A DNA stretch of 64,000 bases from Streptomyces resistomycificus (GCF_001514265.1 NZ_KQ948997.1:1-64000); one strand, 5' to 3'; counted from the stretch's first letter, positions 8,496 to 16,751 are shown. Numbers and translations are program-made. Notes: generated by a model from the letters alone, not told the origin.

Positions 8496-8640
8496 ACCAG
8501 GTCATGAGTGACAGTCATGAGGCCCCGGCCGACTGTCCGGCAACCCTCCGTCCGTGGCGGGGTGCCCCGGGTGAAGACCAGGTCGTGGGCACAAAGGCCT
8601 GCGGCAAGCGCGGACCCCTCGCACACCAGGGGTCCTGGTC
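8496..8640 (+). promoter_or_regulatory. SAM-IV-type S-adenosylmethionine riboswitch
   Basis: The 353-base gap before the aminotransferase holds a structured leader. Hallmarks of the SAM-I/SAM-IV ligand core are visible: GTCATGAGTG at 8501, CCGGCAACCCTCC at 8537-8549, GGCGGGGTGCCCCGGGTGA at 8556-8574, and the closing P1 strand GACC at 8576-8579 pairing with GGTC at 8500-8503. A second hairpin (GGACCCCT 8612-8619 with AGGGGTCC 8628-8635) follows the core, as the SAM-IV class expects. SAM-IV is known mainly from actinomycetes, upstream of sulfur-metabolism genes. SAM binding should lower expression of the downstream gene. The class assignment is from memory of the consensus; a covariance-model search would settle it. 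Confidence 0.85.
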
Positions 8641-8655
8641 GTCGAGGAGCCTTCC

Positions 8656-8676
8656 GTGAGCAAGCGAATGCGATAG
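8656..8676 (+). CDS. Candidate six-residue leader peptide between riboswitch and aminotransferase
   Basis: GTG-AGC-AAG-CGA-ATG-CGA-TAG would encode V/M-S-K-R-M-R. A very good ribosome site, GAGGAG at 8644-8649, lies six bases upstream, unusual for a chance ORF this short. A nested hairpin follows (ATGCG 8668-8672 with CGCAT 8695-8699, enclosing GGGC/GCCC). This could be a translated regulatory uORF. The evidence is sequence pattern only. Confidence 0.4.
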   Translation: MSKRMR

Positions 8677-8776
8677 GGCGTAGAGCCCCGCCTCCGCATA
8701 CCCCTTTCACCTTCCTCCGTGCTGGAGCCGTACGCGCTCGCACGGTGATTCCCCCTGCCTCTCACGGGAGTTCGCC

Positions 8777-10156
8777 ATGTCTGTCTCCACCGTTGCCGCC
8801 GCCCGGTCCGCCTGCCGTGACACCTCGGCGTCGCTGCCCGTTCTGGGCCGGGACGTCACCGTGCCGCTCGTCACCGGCGGCGAGGTCACCTACGCCGCGC
8901 TCGACTACGCCGCCAGCGCACCGGCGCTCCAGCGGGTCTGGGACGACGTGGCGGCGTACGCGCCCTACTACGGCAGCGTGCACCGCGGTGCCGGCTACCT
9001 CTCCCAGCTTTCCACCGACCTCTTCGAGAACGCCCGCGGGACGGTCGCCGGGTTCCTGGACTGCCGCGAGGACGACCAGGTGGTCTTCACCCGGTCCACC
9101 ACCGACTCGCTCAACCTCCTCGCCACCGCGCTGCCCGCCGACTGCCAGGTCTTCGTCTTCGAGACCGAGCACCACGCCTCGCTGCTGCCCTGGAAGGACG
9201 CCCGGGTCACCTACCTCGACGCCCCGCGCACCCCCCGGCAGGCGGTCGCGACCCTGGAGCGCGCCCTCGCCGACCGCGACCCGCACGGCCCCGCCCTGGT
9301 CTGCGTGACCGGCGCCTCCAACGTCACCGGCGAGCTGTGGCCGGTCCGTGAACTGGCCGCGGCCGCGCACGCCCACGGCGCCCGCATCGTCCTGGACGCC
9401 GCCCAGCTGGCCCCGCACCACCCGGTGTCGGTGCGCGACCTCGACGTCGACTGGGTGGCCTTCTCCGGGCACAAGCTGTACGCGCCCTTCGGCTCCGGTG
9501 TGCTGGCCGGCCGGGCCGACTGGCTGCGCGCGGCCGAGCCGTACCTCGCGGGCGGTGGCGCCAGCCGCAAGGTCACCCGGCGCGAGGACGGGGGAGTGGA
9601 CGTGGAGTGGCACGACAGCGTCGCCCGTCACGAGGCCGGCTCGCCCAACGTCATCGGCGTCCACTCCATCGCCTCCGCCTGCAGGGCGCTGACCGAGGCC
9701 GGGTTCGACCGGCTGGTCGCCCGGGAGCAGTACCTGATCGCCAAGGTCCGCGAGGGTCTCGCGGAGGTGCCGGCGGTCCGGGTCCTGTCCCTCTTCGGTG
9801 ACGACGCCCCGCGCGTCGGTGTCATCTCCTTCGTCGTCGAGGGCTGGAACAGCTCCCACTTCGCCGCCGCGCTCTCCGCCGAGTACGGCATCGGCGTCCG
9901 CGACGGTCTCTTCTGCGCCCACCCGCTGGTCCGCACGCTGCTCGGCAGCGACCCGCAGAGCCAGGGCGAGTGCGGAGCCCCCGAGGCCGCGCCCGGCGAG
10001 AAGTCCCTCAACGCGATCCGGGTGAGCTTCGGCGCGGGCACACCCGACGAGCACGTGGAGCGGTTCGTGAACGCCGTGAAGGACCTCGTCCGGGACGGGG
10101 CGAAGTGGAACTACCGCACCGAGGACGGGCGTTGCGTGCCCGACACCTCCGCGTGA
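8777..10156 (+). CDS. Class V aminotransferase, cysteine desulfurase-like
   Basis: A 459-residue PLP enzyme of the NifS/SufS/Csd fold. The PLP lysine lies in AFSGHKLYAPFG (about residue 234). The upstream His of the cofactor pocket is in ETEHHASLLPW, and the Asp in VLDAAQLAPHH. The N terminus LDYAASAPAL resembles desulfurases. The riboswitch in front suggests a role in sulfur, methionine or cysteine metabolism, rather than the general Fe-S assembly done by SufS. Candidate reactions are cysteine desulfuration or a related C-S lyase step; I cannot decide. The start ATG has GGGAG upstream. The 3' end overlaps the convergent glycerate kinase gene by 46 bases. Confidence 0.88.
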   Translation: MSVSTVAAARSACRDTSASLPVLGRDVTVPLVTGGEVTYAALDYAASAPALQRVWDDVAAYAPYYGSVHRGAGYLSQLSTDLFENARGTVAGFLDCREDDQVVFTRSTTDSLNLLATALPADCQVFVFETEHHASLLPWKDARVTYLDAPRTPRQAVATLERALADRDPHGPALVCVTGASNVTGELWPVRELAAAAHAHGARIVLDAAQLAPHHPVSVRDLDVDWVAFSGHKLYAPFGSGVLAGRADWLRAAEPYLAGGGASRKVTRREDGGVDVEWHDSVARHEAGSPNVIGVHSIASACRALTEAGFDRLVAREQYLIAKVREGLAEVPAVRVLSLFGDDAPRVGVISFVVEGWNSSHFAAALSAEYGIGVRDGLFCAHPLVRTLLGSDPQSQGECGAPEAAPGEKSLNAIRVSFGAGTPDEHVERFVNAVKDLVRDGAKWNYRTEDGRCVPDTSA

Positions 10157-11316
10157 AGTGTGCGGGTCACCGGTAGCCGGGCGCCCAGCAGGATCATCCG
10201 CAGGGCGCGCTCGGTGGCGTCGGTGAGCAGCTCCGAAGCCCGGACCAGCGCCTCGGCCAGAGCCATCGGCGCCGGCAGGATCCCGCTGTAGGCGTCCACG
10301 CCCGGCACCGTGTGCGCGCCCTCGCCGAGGGTGCCGGCCAGCGCGAGCACCGGCCGGCCGTGCAGCTTGGCCCGCCGGGCCACCTCGGCCGGGACCTTCC
10401 CCCGGGCCGTCTGGTGGTCCAGGGCGCCCTCGGCGGTGACGACCAGGTCGGCGCGGGCCAGCCGGGCGTCCAGGTCGAGGTGGTCCAGCAGCACGTCGAA
10501 GCGGGGGAGGAGGCGGGCGCCGAGGGCGGCGAGGCCGGCGCCCAGACCACCGGACGCGCCGGTGCCGGGGCCGTGGCGCAGATCGACGCCCGGGCGGCCG
10601 ACATCGCGGGTGAGCACGTGGGCCCAGTGTTCGAGTGCCGTCGACAGCTCCTCGACCTGCGCGGGCGTGGCCCCCTTCTGCGGACCGAAGACCCGTGCCA
10701 CGCCCCGCTCCCCGCACAGCACGTTGTAGGGATTGCAGGCGACGAGGAGTTCCACCCGGCGCAGCCGGGCGTCCAGGCCGGACGGGTCGATGCGCGTCAG
10801 CCGGATCAACTCCCGCCCTCCCTGCGGTAGTTCGAAGCCGTCGGCGTCCAGCAGCCTGGCCCCGAGCGCCTGAAGGGCGCCCGCGCCCCCGTCGGAGGTG
10901 CCCGAGTCGCCGCAGCCGACCAGGATCCGCCGGGCGCCGGTGTCGAGGGCCGCGCGGATGAGCTCGCCGACGCCGTACGTCGTGGTGGCACCCGGGTCGC
11001 GCAGGGCGCGCGGTACGAGGGAGAGACCGGCGACCGCGGCCATCTCCACGACCGCCGTGTCCCGGGAGCCCAGCAGGGCGAAGTGGGTGCCGACCCGCTC
11101 GCCGACCGGCCCGGTGGCGGGCAGCGCCACCAGCCGGCCGCCGGTCGCGGCGGCCAGGGTGACGGCCGTGCCCTCGCCGCCGTCCACCAGGGGGATCAGG
11201 TCGACAGCGGTGGCCGGCAGGACCCGGCGGACGCCGTCCGCGATGGCGTCGGCGGCGGCCTGCGCGGACAGGGACTCCTTGAAGCCGCTGGGGGCTACGA
11301 CGACTCGGCTCAGCAT
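10111..11316 (-). CDS. Glycerate 2-kinase (GlxK/GarK family)
   Basis: This 401-residue kinase of the glycerate kinase type-1 family phosphorylates glycerate for entry into glycolysis. Family segments are visible: VVVAPSGFKESLSA at the N terminus, LVDGGEGTAVTL, GCGDSGTSDGGAGALQALGA, and VVTAEGALDHQTARGKVPAEVARRAK. It starts 13 bases after the stop of the anion transporter gene, so the two form one transcription unit: import of a dicarboxylate or hydroxy acid, then phosphorylation. The C terminus overlaps the aminotransferase end in the opposite direction. Confidence 0.92.
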   Translation of the reverse strand: MLSRVVVAPSGFKESLSAQAAADAIADGVRRVLPATAVDLIPLVDGGEGTAVTLAAATGGRLVALPATGPVGERVGTHFALLGSRDTAVVEMAAVAGLSLVPRALRDPGATTTYGVGELIRAALDTGARRILVGCGDSGTSDGGAGALQALGARLLDADGFELPQGGRELIRLTRIDPSGLDARLRRVELLVACNPYNVLCGERGVARVFGPQKGATPAQVEELSTALEHWAHVLTRDVGRPGVDLRHGPGTGASGGLGAGLAALGARLLPRFDVLLDHLDLDARLARADLVVTAEGALDHQTARGKVPAEVARRAKLHGRPVLALAGTLGEGAHTVPGVDAYSGILPAPMALAEALVRASELLTDATERALRMILLGARLPVTRTLHAEVSGTQRPSSVR

Positions 11317-11329
11317 GGCGGACCAGCTC

Positions 11330-12745
11330 CTATCGGACGACGGGTACGCCGAGCAGCGGCCACACCGCGACGGCGAACAGCAGGACGAGCGCCGCGGTCA
11401 GGGGCGCCAGGACGGCGGACAGGCGCAGCAGGTCGCGGGGGGTGTAGGTGGGTGTGCCGGGGATCTCCGCGAAGAGCGTGACCGGCTTGGCAGAGGCCGG
11501 CAGCGTGTGGCAGAACCCCGCAGCGGCGGTGGACGCGAGTGCCGCCGCCACCGGGTTCACCCCCGCCCCGACGGCCGCCGCGACGACCAGCGGGACGAGT
11601 ACGGAGGAGCGGGCCGAGCGTGACTGGAGTATCAGGTGCGCGGCCGTGCTGACCGCGATCACCACCGCCAGGAAGACGGTCGGGGTGACGCCCGCGGGCA
11701 GTCCCGACACCAGCCACCTCGCGGCGCCCGAGTCGGCGAGCGCGACGCCCATCGCCATGGTCGCCGCCATGAACAGCAGCAGCGACCAGGGCACGGTCTT
11801 CAGCGCGTCCTTCAGGCCCACGGTGCCCAGCGCGGGCGAGGCGGCCACGACCGCGCCGATCAGCGCGACGACCGCGGGCGGCACCCGGTGCAGGGGCTCG
11901 CTGCACCACAGCAGCACGACCGTGCCCAGGAGCAGGGCGCAGCGCGTCTCGGCCTGGGTCCAGGGGCCGCTGACCGGGGTGGCGGTGTGCCGCTGGATCT
12001 CCTCGGCGGTGATGTGCACCGGGCCCGCGCGGTCCGCGCGCCGGGTGGTCGTCAGCAGGACGGCCTCGGCGGCCAGGTGGGAGGAGGTGACGGCCAGCGG
12101 CAGTCCCAGCAGCAGCCACTCGGTGAACCCGATCCGCTCGCCGGCCGTCTCCCACAGCACCGACACGGTGATCAGGTGCGCGCCCGCCCCGATCAAGGTC
12201 GCCACCGCGGACAGCAGGATCACGGTCGGGAAGAGCAGCGCCAGCATCACGACCAGTCGTCTCCGGTCGGCGAGCGCCTTGGCCAGGGCCAGGAACACCG
12301 GCAGCGCGAGCGCGGCCCGGCCGGAGGTCGCAGGTACCGCGAACGCCGTGACGACCAGGGCGGCCGTCGTCAGGTGCACCAGCTGCCGTACCGTGCGCGC
12401 CCCGCCCACCAGGAACGCCGCCGCCCGTCCGGCGAGCCCGGTCCGCGCCACCGCCGCCGCCAGCACGAAGGCGCAGATCAGCAGCCACACCGTCGAGTCG
12501 CCGAGGGTGCCGAAGAGGGTGTCGCTGCTGATCACCCCGGTCACGGTGAGGGCGAGTCCGGCGCCCAGCGCGATGTACGTGTCGTCGATCGGAGTGCCGA
12601 TCCAGGCGCAGGTCGCCAGGACGAACACCGCGAGGGTGAGACGGGCGTCCCCGCCGAGGCCCGGGAGGTTGCCGGGGACGGCGAGCAGCGCGCACAGGGA
12701 CAGCGCCACGCACAGGGCCGCCGTCAGCCGGAGGTTCAGGGTCAC
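11330..12745 (-). CDS. SLC13/DASS-family anion (dicarboxylate-type) transporter
   Basis: A polytopic membrane protein of about 471 residues, with roughly 11-12 hydrophobic segments, resembling the divalent anion:sodium symporter / ArsB-NhaD superfamily. The N-terminal helix AALCVALSLCALLAV is followed by long hydrophobic blocks to the C terminus. I chose the GTG at 12745, which places the first helix at the N terminus and has GGAG upstream. A GTG at 12790 would add 15 hydrophilic residues. It is coupled with the glycerate kinase, so glycerate or a related C3/C4 hydroxy acid is the likely substrate, by context only. The two-component genes lie directly upstream on the same strand. Confidence 0.85.
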   Translation of the reverse strand: MTLNLRLTAALCVALSLCALLAVPGNLPGLGGDARLTLAVFVLATCAWIGTPIDDTYIALGAGLALTVTGVISSDTLFGTLGDSTVWLLICAFVLAAAVARTGLAGRAAAFLVGGARTVRQLVHLTTAALVVTAFAVPATSGRAALALPVFLALAKALADRRRLVVMLALLFPTVILLSAVATLIGAGAHLITVSVLWETAGERIGFTEWLLLGLPLAVTSSHLAAEAVLLTTTRRADRAGPVHITAEEIQRHTATPVSGPWTQAETRCALLLGTVVLLWCSEPLHRVPPAVVALIGAVVAASPALGTVGLKDALKTVPWSLLLFMAATMAMGVALADSGAARWLVSGLPAGVTPTVFLAVVIAVSTAAHLILQSRSARSSVLVPLVVAAAVGAGVNPVAAALASTAAAGFCHTLPASAKPVTLFAEIPGTPTYTPRDLLRLSAVLAPLTAALVLLFAVAVWPLLGVPVVR

Positions 12746-12816
12746 GTCATCGAGACTCCACGCCGGCCGTGAGCACCCGATGAGCCGCACATGAAGGGAA
12801 CTTCACGCGTGCGCCC

Positions 12817-13482
12817 TCACCCGCCCGGCAGCCGGTACCCCATCCCGCGCACCGTCTCCACCCGCTCGGACCCGAGCTTCCTGCGCAGCGCCCGGACGTA
12901 CACGTCCACGATGTTGGAGCCCGGGTCGAAGTCGTAGCCCCACACGTGCGACAGGATCTGCTCGCGGGACAGCACCTGGCCGGGATGGCGCAGGAACAGC
13001 TCCAGCAGCACGAACTCGCGTGCGGTGAGGTCCACGGTCCGTTCCCCGGCCCGGGCCCGCCGTGTCCGCAGGTCCAGGCTGAGCGCGCCCGACCGCAGCA
13101 CCGTCACCTCCGGCGCGCGGGCCGCCGTACGCAGTCGCAGGCGGACCCGGGCGAGCAGTTCCTCGAATCGGAACGGCTTGGTCATCCAGTCGTCGGCGCC
13201 ACCCTCCAGACCGGCCACCGTGTCCCGTACCGAGTCCCGCGCGGTCAGCACGATCACCGGGACCGTCACCCGGGCCTCGCGCAGGGCGCGCAGGACCGTG
13301 AAGCCGTCGCGGCCGGGCAGGCCGATGTCGAGGACGACGAGGTCGAAGCCGCCGGTGAGGGCGTACTCGTAGGCCGAGTCGCCGTCGCCGACGGCTGTCG
13401 TGGTGAATCCGTTGGCCCGCAGGCCCTTCTCCACGAAGGAGGCGATGCGTTCCTCGTCCTCGACGATGAGGATGCGGTTCAT
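12817..13482 (-). CDS. OmpR/PhoB-family response regulator
   Basis: A 221-residue DNA-binding regulator. The receiver domain (1-115) has the acidic pair in IVEDEE, the phosphoacceptor Asp in VVLDIGLPG (about 51), Thr in LTAR and Lys in TKPF. The winged-helix output domain (about 125-221) ends with the typical VRGMGYRLP. The ATG overlaps the upstream kinase stop (ATGA at 13479-13482), so the pair is co-translated. The nearby transporter/glycerate kinase genes downstream on the same strand may be targets or may simply be co-transcribed. The stimulus is unknown. Confidence 0.95.
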   Translation of the reverse strand: MNRILIVEDEERIASFVEKGLRANGFTTTAVGDGDSAYEYALTGGFDLVVLDIGLPGRDGFTVLRALREARVTVPVIVLTARDSVRDTVAGLEGGADDWMTKPFRFEELLARVRLRLRTAARAPEVTVLRSGALSLDLRTRRARAGERTVDLTAREFVLLELFLRHPGQVLSREQILSHVWGYDFDPGSNIVDVYVRALRRKLGSERVETVRGMGYRLPGG

Positions 13483-14999
13483 GGACGTACCTCTTCAAAG
13501 GTGAGTACGAAGGTGGCGCCGCCGCCCTCGGTGTCGTGCAGGCGGATGTGGCCGTCGTGCGCCTCCGCGATCGCCCGCACGATCGACAGGCCGAGCCCCG
13601 CCCCCGTACCGCGGGCGCCGCGCCGGGCGGTGCCGCGCCGGAAGCGTTCGAAGATGACCTCGGTGTCCTGCGGCTGGACGCCGGGTCCGGAGTCGGCGAC
13701 GTACAGCTCGATCCGCGTCCCTTCGGTACGGGAGCCGATGCGCACGCTCTGGCCGGGCGTGGTGTGCTGCACGGCGTTCTGCGCCAGCTGCACCATCGCC
13801 TGGGTGATCCGCTGGGAGTCCAACTCGACTTGTCGGTCGGCGACTTCGGCGAGCCGCCAGTCGCGGTCGCCGAGGGTGCGGGCCTTGACGAAGACGTCGG
13901 CGGTGAGTTCGGCGAGCTGGACCGGTTGCGGGGTGACGAAGTCGGGGCGCTCGGCCTTGGCGAGCAGCAGCAGGTCCTCCACGATGCGGCTCATCCGGTC
14001 CAGTTCGTCGGTGACGAGGCGGACGGTCTCCTCGCGTTCGGCGGGATCGTCGCCCATCAGTTCCAGATGGCCGCGCACGATGGTGATCGGGGTGCGCAGT
14101 TCGTGCCCCGCGTCGTCGACGAACTCCCGCTGGGCGGCGAAGGCGCGCTCCAGCCGGTCGAGCATGGCGTTGAAGGTCTCGGCGAGGGCCGCGATGTCGT
14201 CGTGGCCGTGCACCGGGATACGGCGGGTGAGGTCCTGCTCGGTGAGCTGCGCGGCGGCGGTCCGCACCAGCCGTACGGGCTCCAGGATCCGGCCGGCGAC
14301 CACCCAGCCGATGCCGGTCGTCAGCAGCAGGGCGACCCCGGAGATGGCGAGCAGGATGCGGAACACCTCGTCGGCGCGGGCCTGTTCGCGCTCCGGGTGG
14401 AAGGCGACGACGAACGCGGCGTCCGGTTCGCTGCCGTGCCGGGCGACGGCGACCTTGGCCCAGCGCAGTTCACCCGACGGCCGGTCGAGGGTGCCGGTGG
14501 AGCCGGGGGAGGAGAAGATGCGGCGCCGGGCGTCGGCGTCCTGGTGCAGCGGCACCGAGACCGCGATGTCCCGCGGCTGGATGATCTGCGCCGGGCCGCG
14601 GTCCACCCGGCCGACCAGGCCGATCAGCTCCTCGTCGGGGTCGGCGTACTGCCGTTCCAGGAAGACCCTGAGCAGCCGGGCCGGATCGGTGAAGGGGCGG
14701 CCCGTGACCGGGTCCACGCCCCGTTCCTCGAAGTTGGTGAACTCACCGGCCTCCTGGGCCAGCAGGCCGCCGATCCGGTGGTCGGCGTCCCGCAGCAGGA
14801 TCGAGCGGGTGGTGGTGGCCACCGAGGCGAGCGCGACCGCCATCACGAACAGCAGCCACAGCAGGATGCGGACCCGGGCGGTGACCCGGCGGCGCGGGCC
14901 GTCAGCCGTCACCGGGTCCGTCGTCACCGGGCCCGTCATCGCCGGGTCCGTCGTCACGGGAACCGTCGTCCTGGCCGTCCTGTCCCCGATCGTCGTCAT
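13479..14999 (-). CDS. Membrane sensor histidine kinase (HAMP type)
   Basis: A 506-residue kinase. The N-terminal helix RILLWLLFVMAVALASVA (about 44-61) leads into an extracellular sensor region (about 65-210), then a second helix ending in VVAGRILEPV, a HAMP domain, the dimerisation His box EFVDDAGHELRTPIT, and an ATPase domain with QNAVQHT, DSGPGV and GTGAGLGLS motifs. It pairs with the downstream response regulator by a 4-base overlap. The exact start is uncertain: the first 30 or so residues overlap the end of the upstream secreted-protein gene and are low-complexity, so translation may start inside that segment. Confidence 0.93.
   Translation of the reverse strand: MTTIGDRTARTTVPVTTDPAMTGPVTTDPVTADGPRRRVTARVRILLWLLFVMAVALASVATTTRSILLRDADHRIGGLLAQEAGEFTNFEERGVDPVTGRPFTDPARLLRVFLERQYADPDEELIGLVGRVDRGPAQIIQPRDIAVSVPLHQDADARRRIFSSPGSTGTLDRPSGELRWAKVAVARHGSEPDAAFVVAFHPEREQARADEVFRILLAISGVALLLTTGIGWVVAGRILEPVRLVRTAAAQLTEQDLTRRIPVHGHDDIAALAETFNAMLDRLERAFAAQREFVDDAGHELRTPITIVRGHLELMGDDPAEREETVRLVTDELDRMSRIVEDLLLLAKAERPDFVTPQPVQLAELTADVFVKARTLGDRDWRLAEVADRQVELDSQRITQAMVQLAQNAVQHTTPGQSVRIGSRTEGTRIELYVADSGPGVQPQDTEVIFERFRRGTARRGARGTGAGLGLSIVRAIAEAHDGHIRLHDTEGGGATFVLTFEEVRP
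14900..14956 (-). repeat. Tandem 15-bp repeats at the secreted protein/kinase overlap
   Basis: On the minus strand, about three imperfect copies of GGTGACGACGGACCC lie in tandem. They encode GDDGP in the secreted protein frame and VTTDP/AMTGP-like units in the kinase frame. Confidence 0.65.
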
Positions 15000-15228
15000 C
15001 GTCGTCCCCCGCCGGGCTGTCGGTCACCTCCGGCCGGTTCACCACCTCGTCGCTCGGCGTGGGACCGGGCCGGGTCGGCGTGGCCGTGGGGGCGCCGCTG
15101 TCCAGCTCCACCTTGGCGGGGACCTTCGGGGACTCGGGGCTGTCGGCGAGGGCGAAACTGGTCGCGGCGATACCCAGCGGGATCACCACGACGGCGGCGA
15201 GGGCCGCCAGCCGGCGGGAGAAGACCAT
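14902..15228 (-). CDS. Small secreted Asp/Gly-rich protein upstream of the sensor kinase
   Basis: A 108-residue protein with a clear signal peptide (RRLAALAAVVVIPLGIAATSFALA). The mature part is proline/threonine-rich and then a very acidic tail of Asp runs and repeated GDDGP units. No catalytic motif is visible; metal (Ca2+/Mg2+) binding by the acidic tail is a guess. It is the first gene of an apparent operon with the kinase and regulator and overlaps the kinase start by 98 bases, so it may act with that sensor. The overlap is built from 15-base repeats that are read in two frames. Confidence 0.75.
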   Translation of the reverse strand: MVFSRRLAALAAVVVIPLGIAATSFALADSPESPKVPAKVELDSGAPTATPTRPGPTPSDEVVNRPEVTDSPAGDDDDDDRGQDGQDDGSRDDGPGDDGPGDDGPGDG

Positions 15229-15308
15229 GGGCCGATCCTGCGGGGGCCTCCCGGTGGCGCGGATGAGCCCAGGATGAAGAACTCCTCATCCTGGGCCGCG
15301 CGCGATCC

Positions 15309-15590
15309 TCAGCTGTCGAGACCGATCGCGAAGGCCGCCTCGAGGTCGTGCTGCGAGTACGTCCTGAACGCCACGTGCGTGTCCGTCCCCTCCACGCCGG
15401 GGATCTTGCTGATGCTGCCCGGGATGACCTCCGCGAGATCCTCGTGCTGCTTCACCCGCACCATGGCGATGAGGTCGTACGTCCCGGTGACGGAGAAGAC
15501 CTCGCTCACGCTCTCCAGCGCGGCGATCCGCTCCGCGATCTCGGGGATCCGGTCCACGCTGGTCTTGATGAGGACGATCGCGGTGATCAC
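15309..15590 (-). CDS. Stand-alone Lrp/AsnC ligand-binding (RAM) domain protein
   Basis: A 93-residue protein equal to the C-terminal effector/oligomerisation domain of Lrp/AsnC regulators, with no helix-turn-helix. The fold is seen in MITAIVLIKTSVDRIPEIAERIA and the VTGTYDLIAMVRVKQ segment, the usual amino-acid-binding RAM core. Lone RAM proteins usually form dimers or higher rings and bind amino acids or modulate partner Lrp proteins. The GTG start overlaps the rhomboid gene stop (GTGA), so the two are coupled. The target is unknown. Confidence 0.9.
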   Translation of the reverse strand: MITAIVLIKTSVDRIPEIAERIAALESVSEVFSVTGTYDLIAMVRVKQHEDLAEVIPGSISKIPGVEGTDTHVAFRTYSQHDLEAAFAIGLDS

Positions 15591-16330
15591 GGCTGGTTCT
15601 CTCCCTCGGGGGACGGAGCTGGGGCGGCCCTCACTTTAGTCCCACGCCCGAACCGGGCCCAGGCGAAGGCGAGGCCCAGGCCGAACCCCACCAGGTGGGC
15701 CAGGTAGGCCACCCCCGGGCCCTGGCCGGCCTGGCCGGCCGCCAGCCACTGCAGGGCCGCCCAGAAGGGGAGGACGACCCAGGCGGGGAAGCGCAGGGGG
15801 AGGAAGAAGAGGAACGGCAGGAGACTGGTGACCCGGGCGCCGGGGAACAGGTACAGGAACGCCCCGAGGACGGCCGAGATCGCCCCGGACGCGCCGACCA
15901 GGGACTGCTCGGAGCCCGCGTTGGCGGCCGCGTAGCCCAGCAGGGCCAGGTAGCCGCAGCCCAGGTAGAAGAGGGTGAACTGGACGCGGCCCATCCGTTC
16001 CTCGGTCAGTACGCCGAAGACGTAGAGGAAGAGCATGTTGCCCAGCAGGTGGACCCAGCTGCCGTGGACGAAGAGGGCGGTCGCGGGGGTGAGCGCGGCC
16101 CGCGCCGAGCCCTCGAACAGTTCGGCGGGGACCACCCCCCAACGGTGGAAATAGGCCCGTTGCGCGGCGAGCAGCGCGTCCTGCGCGCCGTACGCCGGGT
16201 TGAGCCCCGACGACGGGCTGACGAGGAAGAGGAGACAGCAGGCGGTGATCAGCCCGTACGTCACCGGCGCCGTCGGCCGCCGGACCGCCCCGACCGCCCT
16301 GCCGACCGTCCCGCTCCAGTTGCCGATCAT
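15587..16330 (-). CDS. Rhomboid-family intramembrane serine protease
   Basis: This membrane protease of about 247 residues has six or more helices. The catalytic Ser lies in GASGAISAVLGA, the catalytic His in AHLVGFGLGLAF, and the oxyanion-side HGSWVHLLGNMLFLYVFG segment is present. It cleaves substrate membrane helices. The ATG at 16330 is the most likely start; no ribosome site is obvious, and GTG at 16336 is possible. It is coupled with the RAM-domain gene downstream. Substrates are not known. Confidence 0.9.
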   Translation of the reverse strand: MIGNWSGTVGRAVGAVRRPTAPVTYGLITACCLLFLVSPSSGLNPAYGAQDALLAAQRAYFHRWGVVPAELFEGSARAALTPATALFVHGSWVHLLGNMLFLYVFGVLTEERMGRVQFTLFYLGCGYLALLGYAAANAGSEQSLVGASGAISAVLGAFLYLFPGARVTSLLPFLFFLPLRFPAWVVLPFWAALQWLAAGQAGQGPGVAYLAHLVGFGLGLAFAWARFGRGTKVRAAPAPSPEGENQP

Positions 16331-16501
16331 GAACACAGAGCATGACGTAAGGGGACCGAACGTCACAGACCGCCTCGCCGCCGTGGACGACGGAGCGGCG
16401 AGTCCCCGCCAGGCCGTAGGGTAACGAGCCACACGCACCGGGCCTGCCCGGCGCGTCACGGACACTGGAAGCACGAGCAGGAAAGAAGGCGAACAGCCAC
16501 G

Positions 16502-16741
16502 ATGACGGTTCCTCTGCCGACGGCCTCGACGCGGTGGCGCTGCACCCTCTGCGGCAACCTCACGCGGTTCGACGTGACCCGCTCGTCGAAGGTCGTCGAG
16601 TACGTCCACCTCGACCTGGCCGGTGAGCCGAAGGTCGAGGAGCGCGACGTGGTCAGTGAGACCATCGAGTCGGTGCGCTGCCGCTGGTGCAACGCCGTGG
16701 ATCAGGTGGAACTCGTGGACAGGCCGGGCGCCGGCTCCTGA
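16502..16741 (+). CDS. Small double-CxxC zinc-ribbon-like protein
   Basis: A 79-residue protein with two CxxC knuckles (CTLCGN near residue 15 and CRWCNA near residue 60), forming a probable zinc ribbon. The middle segment is acidic. Such proteins may bind nucleic acid or a protein partner; no function is known to me. The ATG at 16502 follows AGGCGAACAGCC, with GGAAAGAAGG somewhat further up. It lies just before the NYN-domain gene on the same strand, which hints at an RNA-related role, but that is only context. Confidence 0.82.
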   Translation: MTVPLPTASTRWRCTLCGNLTRFDVTRSSKVVEYVHLDLAGEPKVEERDVVSETIESVRCRWCNAVDQVELVDRPGAGS

Positions 16742-16751
16742 CGACGGGGGT

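Noticed and set aside
5522..8743. A 1073-residue open frame on the minus strand opposite qcrB and trpD
   Set aside because: It is the GC-driven shadow of well-supported genes, has no domain pattern and no ribosome site.
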